From Aphrocallistes beatrix (lineage: Eukaryota; Porifera; Hexactinellida; Sceptrulophora; Aphrocallistidae), in NCBI GenBank assembly GCA_963281255.1, contig OY725491.1, positions 4,452,857-4,516,856 of the forward strand: 64,000 nt of DNA. Reading direction: 5' to 3'. The translations under genes were made by a program, and so were the position numbers. Shown one piece after another: positions 46,657 through 56,346 of this stretch. The notes under the pieces were generated by a model. That model was not told the DNA's origin, ran no database searches, and saw nothing but the letters and a program-made list of their open reading frames with translations. How positions within the stretch are numbered: position 1 is the first letter of the stretch; each line of letters starts with the position of its first letter.

Positions 46657-47603
46657 CCTTAGGCGATCTAGGGTTTTATACAGGGGGGAGGGACAGCGGG
46701 GAAATTAAGTGCTCCCTTAGAAAACAAAGATGGGAAACGATGTTAGATTAATTTTAATTCGTATAATAATTATACCCCCCCCCCCCCCCTATTAATATTG
46801 ATACCCCATAATGCCCCTTGATGCAAATCCTGGATGAAACACTGATCTGTTCATTATTTAAAGGAAGCTTAATTAATCGCTATCCAATTTCGTCCATATA
46901 CGTAGTATGTTATGTAAAGTAAAAAATACTCTCATTTGGGAAATCTATTTATTAGTCCAGTAGGTTATTCCTCCTTTTATAGCTTTCTTCTCTATGCAAG
47001 CCGTCGATTTATGGTGTGGGGTATCAGTGGTCTAATTTCTGTTTTGTATATTTCTTTGTTTACAAATTTCGTGGTGGTAGAAAACTTTTCTCCCAATAGT
47101 GTATTTACCTTTATTTGCGTTTATTAAGATTTTTCGAATTTTCAGACAATACAAAATTACCTTTTAACATTTTCAAGAGTTGGTAAAAATTCCGAATAAG
47201 TTCAAAGATAATTTCTGAATTTTATTATAAGGTAAACACAGTTCAAAAGTATTGTAGGGATAACTTTCCAGGGTGTTTCTATCACAAATTAATATATGCT
47301 TTTGATTTGAGTTCTTATGGAACTGACAAATCGATCTGTCGCGCAATATAATTAAAATATTGAACAATAGTTTGGAACTGAAGTAATACGAAAGAGCGTC
47401 ATTAGCCCGACAAAAGTAATTTCATTTCCTTAGCATCACCAAACTAGTAAACTAACCTTAGTTCCGTATGAATATTTCCTAGAAGTGTTTTATTTGGATA
47501 AAACAACTCGATCGAAATCAGTGGAGAGAATTGATTTCATTGTCCGTAGTTATTTTAATTAGAAATTACGTTATTGTAGTATATTTAGAGATATATTTGC
47601 TAG

Positions 47604-50600
47604 ATGAATTGTAGTCATTGCAACACGAAATTTCTAGAATTGGATGAGATCTGCTTCCTAGATTTAGCTCCGCAATCCGTGCATCTCATCGTTAAGCCGG
47701 AGAGACGCGTGTTCGCTCAGCAGAACCTCGCAGGACAATTTGAGGACAAAAGGGTTTCTCGAGTAACATGTACTGAACCGAGTTGCAAGTGCAATCTTGG
47801 TAAGAAGATTCCACTAGGTCCTTCTAATGCCATGGTAATAGCGTTTGGAACTGATAAAGTACATTTGTTTGGTCGTCGCCTCACTAAGAAAGACAAATGG
47901 TATGGATTGTTCAATTCGTCTCCTTATAATAAAATTGAGCAACGGTCTAAAAAGAATTTTTATGGAGAAAATGCATCTGATTTTTCTGACACCTCTAAAC
48001 CTCTCCCAGTCATTGAGTACGATCCAATTATCTTCCCAAACCTAGACAATCCCCTCCATTCCAAGTTTGACGACGTTCTAAAGTCTGATGTTGTTCCTTG
48101 GGATTTCCAGGTCACCTGCTATATCGAAGCTCTCCAGAGGGATCTGATCGTTGTTCTGCCGACTGGGTCTGGGAAAACATTGATTGCAGCCTTAGTCGCG
48201 GCTAAATTTCATCAGTTAAATCCTAATCTAATGACATTGTTTGTCGTAGACCGTATCCCGTTAGTGTACCAGCAGGGAGATTCAATCAGTTTGAATACTC
48301 ACATGAAAGTTTGTTATTTATGCGGGGAGAGTAATACTAAACTGATACGTAGGAAATTGCGTGATGCGGAGTACGATATGCTCGTCACTACTGCCGGAGC
48401 TGTGCTGAACATATTCGAGATGGATGAGTTGAGTTTAAAGGCGTTTTCTTTTATTATTTTAGATGAGTGCCATCATGCTAGTGGCCACCATGATTATGCC
48501 AAGATTTTAAGTTTACTCGAAAACTTTGAAGCGTCCAAACGTCCGAGAATTCTAGGACTCACTGCGTCTCCTATTTCCCCCCAAAATGATGTGCATACTA
48601 CCGCGAAACTCGTGCATGTTTTCAGACAGATGTTTTTCAATGCTCCGATATGCCATAACATCAACCTTGGAGCATTCTCATTCGCACAACAGAATATCTC
48701 TGTCGTTCCTGTTCCAGATGGAGATTCGGCATTTATAAAGTGTATCGGTGCTATTATAGCAGAAATGATTGGCGTTGCTGACTCCATCAATCAAGATAGA
48801 GGCGAGGTAGTCATTAAGAAAGAGCAGTGGGATGATCATTATTGCATGGTACGTTTGAAAATGGCTTTAGGTAACCTTAGCAATATGCGTAAAAGTGACC
48901 ATACGAAGCAACTTATTCAACTGATGAGGCGCTACTGCGCTGCGCTAGAGATAGCTGATTTGGCTGGATTACCCTATGCCCAGAAAGTGCTTAAAGGTTT
49001 GCCAGTCGCCAGCAAACTGCACGACTGTCCTGACCAATCTCCTAGATTGAATAAGTTAATGGAGGTGTTAAGAAAGCACTCGAAATATTCTAAAATTCTA
49101 ATTTTCGTTCACACCAGGCAAGCCGGAGAAGTCCTCACTAACATCCTACAAGAAGATAAGGAAATTGCTGAGGCATTTTCACCTCTTAAGATATTCGGGC
49201 ATGGAGGAGAGCTAGGAATGAGCTGGGATTACGAGCAGGAAGATGTGATACGAGCCTTCCAAGGGAAAGACTGTAATCTAATAGTCAGCACGTCTGTGTT
49301 AGAGGAAGGAATAGATGTACCTGCTTGCGATGTGGTGATAAGGTTTGATGGCATCAAATCTGTGATTTCCTTCGTACAGAGCAAGGGTAGAGCTAGAAAA
49401 ATAGGCGCGAGTGAATTTATTCTCATTCTATCTGAGCGCGAAAAGCAGAAGTACAAAGATGTCGAACGCAGAGAGGAGATTTTGAAAAAGACATTACATT
49501 ACGTTGACCGACATTCAGATATTGACATTCCGTCTAGGAAGACTCTCTCAATTCAGCTTTCTCTTAGGACAGATTTGTTTGACAATAAGGCACCTCAGTA
49601 CAAAACTCTTACTGAGTGTGCTATTGAATTCTACGTTTGCGGGACTCATGAATTGGACAATATGCAAGAACAAATAGCTGATGCTCTTTATATGAAAGGA
49701 TTTCTGTGGTTGAAGCGTATTGATATTGATGCACGAGGTTCAAATCGGAAATCTAAGGGGATTTTCCCGTCTGAAGATAGTTTGATAATCTGTGGTGTGA
49801 AGTCTGGCGATGTATACAAATCATACCTACACATGACTGTAAATTGGAACTTTTATTTGGCAGATGTGAATAATTCTCCTTTTACTTGGACCAAGTTTGA
49901 GCTTAATCTGCCTAGCACTCAATCTAGCTGGCCTGTAGAGAAACTGTTGTGGGGATCTTTCATCGACAAATCTTCAGTGTCCATTGCTCAGCAGCACACT
50001 CAGGAAATGACAGTACAATTTACTCCCAAGCGTTGTATGAAAGTTAGCTTCTCCGATTCTACCATTGAGATAGAGATAGACTACACTACACTACATCACT
50101 TCATGCTGACACATTGGCAGGAATCCAGTGTAACATTGTTTTTGCTCTTAGCTAGCTGTCCCATAGTCCGAATGTTGAATGATGATGCGACGTATACTCG
50201 ATTCACTTGCCATGAATTCCACTTTCTTTCTCACTTCGCTCAGTGTCCAGTGTTTGCCTTAGTGCTACCTTATGACAACAAAACCAACTGGTTCCAAATA
50301 TGGTCCTTACTCCATACTGCCAGTTCATTTCCGGTTTCCGTATTTGATTCTAAGATTAATATGATAGATATTAGCTCGGATAATTCTGCTATATCCAATC
50401 TCTCACAGCATCCATCTTTTAATGAGAAAGCTATGCAGGACTGTATCTGGGCTTTATCTGTGTTGAAGTCGACCCGCCGAATTTGCATATCGCAAGAGAC
50501 AGTTCAGTTTATCAGCTCACGCATCTCGCAAGCAGACCTCAGCAAACTCAGCTTTATAACTGCAATTATGTATAAGATATCTACGTCCTATCCATCTACT

Positions 50601-53600
50601 GAGATTTCTCACTATTTCATACCTCTTTGTGAATTTATCATACATGAATTAGAATTGTCCAATTCCTTCCTAAACACATCCTCCGATTTGCCATTCAATT
50701 ACCGTTACATTGAGAGCGCCATTATAACTCCATCACGCATCATATGCTTGCCTCCTGTAGCGCTACAGTGCAATCGCCTGTATAGGAAATATCCTAAGGA
50801 GAGATTCATATTAGTTGCGTTCCGTGATGAACAATCTCAACGTTTGCTGAGTAAAGACGCAATTGAACGTGTGAAACAAGTCTTGAAAAATGGATTCGAA
50901 ATAGATGGGAATCATTTCCACTTTCTCCTATCGAGTACTAGCCAATTACAGAATCAACGTGCTATATTCATCCAAAATAGCGATACAGAGTCTCCTGTCG
51001 TGAAGTTGAATAAAATTCGTTTTGAGCTGTTAGGTGGAACAGTGATACGAGATGAAATCAAGTTCTTCTCTCGTCTCGGCCTATTTTGTACGTCTGACAC
51101 ACCAACGGTGTCTATCGATGTTAAAGATGTCGGTTGCATCGATGACTTGAAAGCTAGTAATGGCTTGTTGCTAACAGACGGGAATGGAAAGATACGAAGT
51201 TCTCTCGCTTTGAAATTAGTTGAGACGTTTGGCTACACAGATATCCATCCGCCATCTGCCCTACAGATAAGATTGGCCGGGTATAAAGGCGTTCTGACTT
51301 TAGTTGATGAAAAATGTGATCAAAATTTCATTAAAAATTCTAAGTGTACGATACTAGTTAGGCCTTCCATGAAGAAACTAGAGTGGACTGATTCCATTCT
51401 TAATATTGTGAAACCTGCCTCTTACAATCCATTTTTCATCAACAAGGAAGTTATTAATGTCCTGACGAGTTTGCGTGATCCAGTCGGTGGATGGGATCCT
51501 GCTCCTTTTATTAAGCAATTGCATGATACAGTCCTTTCTCAATACGGTTTGATCTTAAGAGATATCAGTGTTGCTGAAAAGTATTTGGCTAAGAATCTAC
51601 AAAACTATGTCAAATCCACCTCAACGTCTTTTGACATAATAACTGAGCGCTACTTTATCTCACTCTTGCGTTGTATTTACAACTTCCATGTGAAGAATCT
51701 CATTTCTAAAGTTCGTATCCCAGTCGAGCAAGGCTGCTTTTTAATGGGAATCCCAGATCCAGTCGGGGTACTAAATGAAGATGAGATATTCGTACAGATT
51801 GAAATTAATTCTGACTCCCCATCGAGTGCCAATACTAGCTTGATAAATGGTCCAGTTCTGCTATACAAGCATCCCTGTCTTCACCCAGGCGACTTACTGA
51901 TCCTAACGGCAGTCGATAGACCTGAGTTGAGGCATCTTAAGAATGTTGTCATCTTCCCAATTCGCGGGCAAACCTCACTACCTTCTTCAACCAGCGGGGG
52001 GGATCTGGATGGAGATGAGTATGCAATCATCTGGCAGCCAGAGCTCGTACCACCGCCACACTGTCAGCATCCTCCATTGAACTACGCTGAAATAGCAGAG
52101 AGAGCTTTGCAGCAACAAGATCAAGCGGATGACAGAGTTCCTCTACAAGATGATGCTAGTAACACACAGGAGCGTCTATCTGAAGCTTATTGTCGAGTGA
52201 TCTCGAATGATTCTGTTGGTAGAATTGCAACTTATCACATGGCAGTCTGTGATCAGCTGGAGGATGGAGCTTGTGATGAGTTGGCTATTAAAACGGCAGA
52301 GGCGCAATCTCTCTCAGTTGATTTCCCAAAAACGGGGATTGCACCGGTGATTCCTCACAAAGTTAACCAAATGATTCAAGATGATGGTTTCCCTGATTTC
52401 ATGGAGAAGGATGGTTCAAAGCGATACCCTTCTAAGAAGTTATTAGGTGAGATATACCGCCGCACTAAGGCAGTTTGTTATGCGACAGATGAGTGGAGAA
52501 GTATTCTTAACTATTCCGGGACACACCTGCCCCAACAGAGACTATCTCACGACTTCTCAGACCATTCCCTCTACGTGTCTGGCTGTGAAGGTTACATGGA
52601 GGAAGCTAAGAAGACGTATATGGACTATTCCAACTCTTTTCAGCGAATAATGACGTCATTCGGGATAGAAACTGAAGCGGAAGTTGTGCTAGGCTTGATA
52701 ATACAATGCCATCCAATGGTAGGAGCTGACAAGTGGAAAACAGCACAAGTGCTTAAGGCATTAGTCCGAGACCTCTTCGACCAATTCCGTGATGTCTTCT
52801 TCCAAGGAATTACTCGTGATGGACCTGAGTGCTTGAAGAAGGCATCTGCATGGTATATAACTGCCTACACCCGCCATACAGATTCTCCGTCTTTCCATTC
52901 ATTCCCTTGGTTGGTGGGAGATTTCCTGTGTAAAATTGCATCTAAGGTAGAGCGTGGCAAATCAGATATACATCTTTCTATCGGTGAAACAGCGAGAAAG
53001 TATATTTCTGAAAACAGTGATTTCATTATGACTATAGTACAGTCCAAATTAGCCTCCTTGCCTTTAGTGGAATCTGCTGTACTGAAGGTTTCACTGCTGA
53101 AGATGTTCTCTCTCACTTGCTTTGGGTCAGTGTCTTTGTTTTTATGTGAATCTCTTTCAGATCTCGACATTTCAGTGGGCTTGACTCCTGCATCACTTGA
53201 CGCAATGTTCACTTCAGAACAAGACAAATTGAAATTTAATGGACTAACCTTGCAGCATCAGAGAATCCACGTGCTATCAACTTACATTTCTCCAGCTTTA
53301 GAAGAAGTTACGCACAGTAAAGAAGAAAAGTATGATGCTCTCGTTCCGGTGATTTCATTTCTGATGGATTCACCATTCGATTCTAACAACCAAGTTAACG
53401 TTGATATCACAGTGCAGAGTGACGGAGTATCTAAATGTCAGCATATCCTGCAGTTGTATCGTGATACTGGTGGGGTCTTCTTCGGTTGGTTGTGGATACT
53501 TGTCCATTGGGCTCGTGATGTCGGGATTCTCAAGTGCCAAGCTTTGGTTGATCATGCTGGGTTGGTTTTATCTGCAGAATTTCAAGCTTTAGCTCTGTTC

Positions 53601-55355
53601 GTATACGATGAAATGACTTGTAAGCCTAAACACCAACCCTTGTCTGATGAACTCCTGACAGCTAGCCTCTTGCTTGACCAGCTCAAAGACGGAAAGTTTG
53701 ATTCTGTATTAGGCTCGATGTTAGAGGAATTTTTCTGGTTAGGAGCCAGAATAACATCAAGCCAGGATTGCATTGTGTATGAATGGCCTATTGAGGGCAG
53801 ACCAACTCATTCTATAAAAGGCGCTATTCTAAAGCAAATTTCCACTTTGTTATTTCAAGCTTGGCACTGTATTGTGTTTACACGTGATTTGAATAAGTTA
53901 TTCGAACGAAATGATGCACAATTAACATTGAAAAAACGCCTATCCTATAATGTTAGTAATAGAATACGGTCTTCACAAGATTTCCATAAAATGAGACTTT
54001 CGAACATGACAGGAGCCGTCGTCTCAATCGAAGAATCCGGCCGGCATTTACTCGTATGTGCTAATGGATCTGCGAGCTCGATTCATAAAATTTCAGTTGA
54101 ACTGTCTCGGTTGGAAAGGATGACATCTCATACCAAAAAATTCTTTCCAATTTCAAATAAATACTTGATGGAGGATAGTTTTATTATCGTACTCGCAAAC
54201 CAAACCCTGAACACACGCATAAAGCTCAAATCCTTTGAGAATAACTGTTTCAAGCTGTACCATTCTGACAATGAGCTGAGTTATCCTGTGTATGCCAACG
54301 AAACCATTGATCCCAATTGGATTTCTAACGCAAGGTTAAGAATACAGTTTATGGTGCTAGATCAACTGCGCAAGTTCCCTCTTAATCGCCCTGGTCTTTT
54401 GGAGAAATTATTTCTAAAGACTAGATTTGGGTTTTTCTATTTGATAGATGCGAATAAGAGCATCCGTTCAGTCAGATCACTCTCCTTAGAAGACTTGGAG
54501 CGCTTCTTCTTGAAAACGAAAAAGTATCGAAAACAGGTCACTCGCGAGTTTAATGTTCACCCCACGGCGAATGCTCCTGACGGCCTTAATCCTCTCGCTC
54601 CCGTCTATAATCCTCTCCTGCGAAAGTCTTATAAGCCTAAGTTAGATAAGGATCATGCCAGTTGCTCGTTCTGTCCTGGAATTAAAGGAATTGTTACTAA
54701 TGACGACATTCAAACTGTTCAATTTACTTACATTTCTGCATTAGAAAAATGTGGATTTGCACAGTGCCATCACACGAATACTTTATCTTGGAAGCTGGAC
54801 TTGCAAGCATCAAAGAATCATGACATCAGAATTAAATTGGACGATAAAATGCAAATCATCGATATAAACGAGCGTCCTCTCGTTTGGATTTTAGCCACGA
54901 TTATAGCAGACCGGAATGTGCCTAATCCTAGCAAGGTATACGATACTAGGATGCGAATTGAGTCGACGGAAGAAGTTGCGCAAGATTCTGAGCTGTACAA
55001 GCATATTTTCCCTCGCGGAATGGTTGATCAGTTGATTTCACTGGATAAAGATGGGCACCCGGTTATGTGTGACTACGTTAAGAACAGGGTTAAACTGCTC
55101 CGTCATATCAAACAGATGATGCTATTCCAGCGTAACAACGTGACAGCTAAGGTATCCACAGGGACAGAGTACAGCGGAAAGTGTATGGATCTAGGGAGAC
55201 ATTTCTGTGAGCTGAGTTTAGTGCATAGTGAGCATGAACTGAGAGCTGCCATAGCGGCTAGCGGTGGGAAGAGTGGGGAGATATTGTCTATTGCTGCAGA
55301 TGCCATAGATATCTCACTTAAATTGTCAGAGGCCATCTCTATATCGTCTCCATAG
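47604..55355 (+). CDS. RLR-CTD-like module + DECH helicase + RNA-dependent RNA polymerase fusion
   Basis: One exon, 2583 codons; an in-frame TAG directly precedes the ATG, so the start is bounded. Residues 1-125: zinc module with C3-x2-C6 and C56-x4-C61, followed by a KDKWYGLFNSSPY segment, spaced like the RIG-I C-terminal RNA-end sensor (C810/C813/C864/C869). Residues 165-640: Dicer/RIG-I helicase with LPTGSGKT (185-192), VDRIPLVYQQ, DECH (287-290), LTASP (319-323), a helical insertion (about 375-470), STSVLEEGIDVPACD (562-576) and FVQSKGRARK (590-599). About 660-1050: RdRP head region with an RRM-like stretch. About 1058-1800: QDE1-type RdRP (RLYRKYP, LTDGNGKIR at 1190, KHPCLHPGDLLILTA, SGGDLDGDEY with D1467/D1469/D1471, FMEKDGSKRYPSK). 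It probably unwinds or senses RNA and copies it into dsRNA for small-RNA or antiviral silencing. Residues about 1800-2583 are unassigned. No RNase III or Argonaute domain is present. Confidence 0.93.
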   Translation: MNCSHCNTKFLELDEICFLDLAPQSVHLIVKPERRVFAQQNLAGQFEDKRVSRVTCTEPSCKCNLGKKIPLGPSNAMVIAFGTDKVHLFGRRLTKKDKWYGLFNSSPYNKIEQRSKKNFYGENASDFSDTSKPLPVIEYDPIIFPNLDNPLHSKFDDVLKSDVVPWDFQVTCYIEALQRDLIVVLPTGSGKTLIAALVAAKFHQLNPNLMTLFVVDRIPLVYQQGDSISLNTHMKVCYLCGESNTKLIRRKLRDAEYDMLVTTAGAVLNIFEMDELSLKAFSFIILDECHHASGHHDYAKILSLLENFEASKRPRILGLTASPISPQNDVHTTAKLVHVFRQMFFNAPICHNINLGAFSFAQQNISVVPVPDGDSAFIKCIGAIIAEMIGVADSINQDRGEVVIKKEQWDDHYCMVRLKMALGNLSNMRKSDHTKQLIQLMRRYCAALEIADLAGLPYAQKVLKGLPVASKLHDCPDQSPRLNKLMEVLRKHSKYSKILIFVHTRQAGEVLTNILQEDKEIAEAFSPLKIFGHGGELGMSWDYEQEDVIRAFQGKDCNLIVSTSVLEEGIDVPACDVVIRFDGIKSVISFVQSKGRARKIGASEFILILSEREKQKYKDVERREEILKKTLHYVDRHSDIDIPSRKTLSIQLSLRTDLFDNKAPQYKTLTECAIEFYVCGTHELDNMQEQIADALYMKGFLWLKRIDIDARGSNRKSKGIFPSEDSLIICGVKSGDVYKSYLHMTVNWNFYLADVNNSPFTWTKFELNLPSTQSSWPVEKLLWGSFIDKSSVSIAQQHTQEMTVQFTPKRCMKVSFSDSTIEIEIDYTTLHHFMLTHWQESSVTLFLLLASCPIVRMLNDDATYTRFTCHEFHFLSHFAQCPVFALVLPYDNKTNWFQIWSLLHTASSFPVSVFDSKINMIDISSDNSAISNLSQHPSFNEKAMQDCIWALSVLKSTRRICISQETVQFISSRISQADLSKLSFITAIMYKISTSYPSTEISHYFIPLCEFIIHELELSNSFLNTSSDLPFNYRYIESAIITPSRIICLPPVALQCNRLYRKYPKERFILVAFRDEQSQRLLSKDAIERVKQVLKNGFEIDGNHFHFLLSSTSQLQNQRAIFIQNSDTESPVVKLNKIRFELLGGTVIRDEIKFFSRLGLFCTSDTPTVSIDVKDVGCIDDLKASNGLLLTDGNGKIRSSLALKLVETFGYTDIHPPSALQIRLAGYKGVLTLVDEKCDQNFIKNSKCTILVRPSMKKLEWTDSILNIVKPASYNPFFINKEVINVLTSLRDPVGGWDPAPFIKQLHDTVLSQYGLILRDISVAEKYLAKNLQNYVKSTSTSFDIITERYFISLLRCIYNFHVKNLISKVRIPVEQGCFLMGIPDPVGVLNEDEIFVQIEINSDSPSSANTSLINGPVLLYKHPCLHPGDLLILTAVDRPELRHLKNVVIFPIRGQTSLPSSTSGGDLDGDEYAIIWQPELVPPPHCQHPPLNYAEIAERALQQQDQADDRVPLQDDASNTQERLSEAYCRVISNDSVGRIATYHMAVCDQLEDGACDELAIKTAEAQSLSVDFPKTGIAPVIPHKVNQMIQDDGFPDFMEKDGSKRYPSKKLLGEIYRRTKAVCYATDEWRSILNYSGTHLPQQRLSHDFSDHSLYVSGCEGYMEEAKKTYMDYSNSFQRIMTSFGIETEAEVVLGLIIQCHPMVGADKWKTAQVLKALVRDLFDQFRDVFFQGITRDGPECLKKASAWYITAYTRHTDSPSFHSFPWLVGDFLCKIASKVERGKSDIHLSIGETARKYISENSDFIMTIVQSKLASLPLVESAVLKVSLLKMFSLTCFGSVSLFLCESLSDLDISVGLTPASLDAMFTSEQDKLKFNGLTLQHQRIHVLSTYISPALEEVTHSKEEKYDALVPVISFLMDSPFDSNNQVNVDITVQSDGVSKCQHILQLYRDTGGVFFGWLWILVHWARDVGILKCQALVDHAGLVLSAEFQALALFVYDEMTCKPKHQPLSDELLTASLLLDQLKDGKFDSVLGSMLEEFFWLGARITSSQDCIVYEWPIEGRPTHSIKGAILKQISTLLFQAWHCIVFTRDLNKLFERNDAQLTLKKRLSYNVSNRIRSSQDFHKMRLSNMTGAVVSIEESGRHLLVCANGSASSIHKISVELSRLERMTSHTKKFFPISNKYLMEDSFIIVLANQTLNTRIKLKSFENNCFKLYHSDNELSYPVYANETIDPNWISNARLRIQFMVLDQLRKFPLNRPGLLEKLFLKTRFGFFYLIDANKSIRSVRSLSLEDLERFFLKTKKYRKQVTREFNVHPTANAPDGLNPLAPVYNPLLRKSYKPKLDKDHASCSFCPGIKGIVTNDDIQTVQFTYISALEKCGFAQCHHTNTLSWKLDLQASKNHDIRIKLDDKMQIIDINERPLVWILATIIADRNVPNPSKVYDTRMRIESTEEVAQDSELYKHIFPRGMVDQLISLDKDGHPVMCDYVKNRVKLLRHIKQMMLFQRNNVTAKVSTGTEYSGKCMDLGRHFCELSLVHSEHELRAAIAASGGKSGEILSIAADAIDISLKLSEAISISSP

Positions 55356-55512
55356 CTTTACTTAACTTATAACTATTATAGTTTCTGTTAGGTAGAACAG
55401 TCCTTTAGGACCGCTTTGGCTCTGCTCTTATATTCTGTTATTTGTCTGTCCACGCACTTAATGTCTTATTTATTTGAATAGTAATAGTTTTATAGTTATT
55501 TTCATACTCTCA

Positions 55513-55518
55513 ATTAAA
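55513..55518 (+). terminator. Possible polyadenylation signal of the RdRP gene
   Basis: ATTAAA about 155 bases after the stop, the first good hexamer variant downstream. It is weak evidence in AT-rich sequence. Confidence 0.35.
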
Positions 55519-55656
55519 TTATATTGTATGCTATCTATAGTAATATTTGTTATCACTTCGAAAGAAATCATGAATGTTTTGTGTTTTGTTGATCAGTGTT
55601 AGTAGCATTGAAATGTATATGCTCCTTACTCTACCATCATTGGTAGTTTTAACTGT

Positions 55657-55749
55657 AGAATGCCCAGCATTTATATGGCTTCAGTGCCATATAAAATGGC
55701 TGGGAGACATCCGCGATATCGGGAACACTGTGTCCCCTCTGGGCATTCT
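55657..55749 (+). ncRNA. Possible structured RNA, three-way junction
   Basis: AGAATGCCCAG (55657-55667) pairs with CTGGGCATTCT (55739-55749), enclosing two arms. One is CATTTATATGGC against GCCATATAAAATG with a 6-base loop. The other is GGGAGACA against TGTGTCCC with an inner TCCG/CGGGA stem. It lies 300 bases after the RdRP stop and 100 before the next ATG, so it could be a 5' UTR element, an independent RNA or a tiny foldback. I recognise no known RNA family; in particular it lacks hammerhead core bases. Confidence 0.4.
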
Positions 55750-55848
55750 TTAAGGCTATGAAATTTATAAAATAAGATTAAGAGCGTTTCAACTTTAAAA
55801 ATTAGTACTTCAAAGTTAGGTCAGTTAGTGTGAACTTGCATAGTGTTG

Positions 55849-56346
55849 ATGGCAGAGCAAGAAAAACTAGAATACTTCTACGTAACGTGTGTCATGCACG
55901 GTATGGTGGTAGAAGCTATTGACTGTTGGTTTAACAATACTTATATCGCGTTGAGGGAGAAAGAGACTCCACCGAAGCATTCACAACTTTGGGCATTCAT
56001 TCCGCATAAAACTCACAAGGATTGGGTCTACATCATAAGCAGAGACGAAAGGTACGCTAATTTGGTCTGGACTATAAGCGGAATATCCACGAATGGCTAC
56101 ATCAAATTGGTGGAAATGGGTCGAGGACACAAACAAGCCTGGCAGTACTGTGAGGTGTTTCCTCCAGCTTCATTTGGTGGGGCATTCTTGTTCAATAAAG
56201 TATATCCACATTGTGTGCTCACTGTGTGGAAGCCAGATGAAATGAGAGGTCAAGATTGGCTGTATGCTGATGCTGGCAGCCTTTTGCTGACCTTTCAGAG
56301 ATTTTGGAAAGAACCTGTAGACTTAAAGGAAGAAAATGATGACTAA
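55849..56346 (+). CDS. Small beta-trefoil (QxW, R-type lectin-like) protein
   Basis: 165 residues from the ATG at 55849, a single exon with an acidic end (KEENDD). Three QxW signatures, SQLWAF (45-50), KQAWQY (95-100) and GQDWLY (134-139), are spaced 50 and 39 residues apart, with hydrophobic turns such as YIISRDERYANLVW and GYIKLVEMGRG between them. That is the pattern of one beta-trefoil of the R-type lectin fold, which commonly binds glycans or serves as a protein-interaction module. There is no signal peptide, so it is probably intracellular, and there is no fused catalytic domain. It follows the RdRP gene on the same strand at 0.5 kb, but nothing shows co-transcription. The fold assignment rests on the QxW repeats alone. 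Confidence 0.65.
   Translation: MAEQEKLEYFYVTCVMHGMVVEAIDCWFNNTYIALREKETPPKHSQLWAFIPHKTHKDWVYIISRDERYANLVWTISGISTNGYIKLVEMGRGHKQAWQYCEVFPPASFGGAFLFNKVYPHCVLTVWKPDEMRGQDWLYADAGSLLLTFQRFWKEPVDLKEENDD

Noticed and set aside
47604..55355. Reading the RdRP locus as a viral polymerase insertion
   Set aside because: The DLDGD two-barrel signature and KHPCLHPGD/PSAxQIR blocks are those of cellular QDE1/RDR enzymes, not of viral palm-type RdRPs (GDD).
55657..55749. Hammerhead or other self-cleaving ribozyme
   Set aside because: The three-stem shape fits loosely, but the CUGAUGA and GAAA core motifs are absent.
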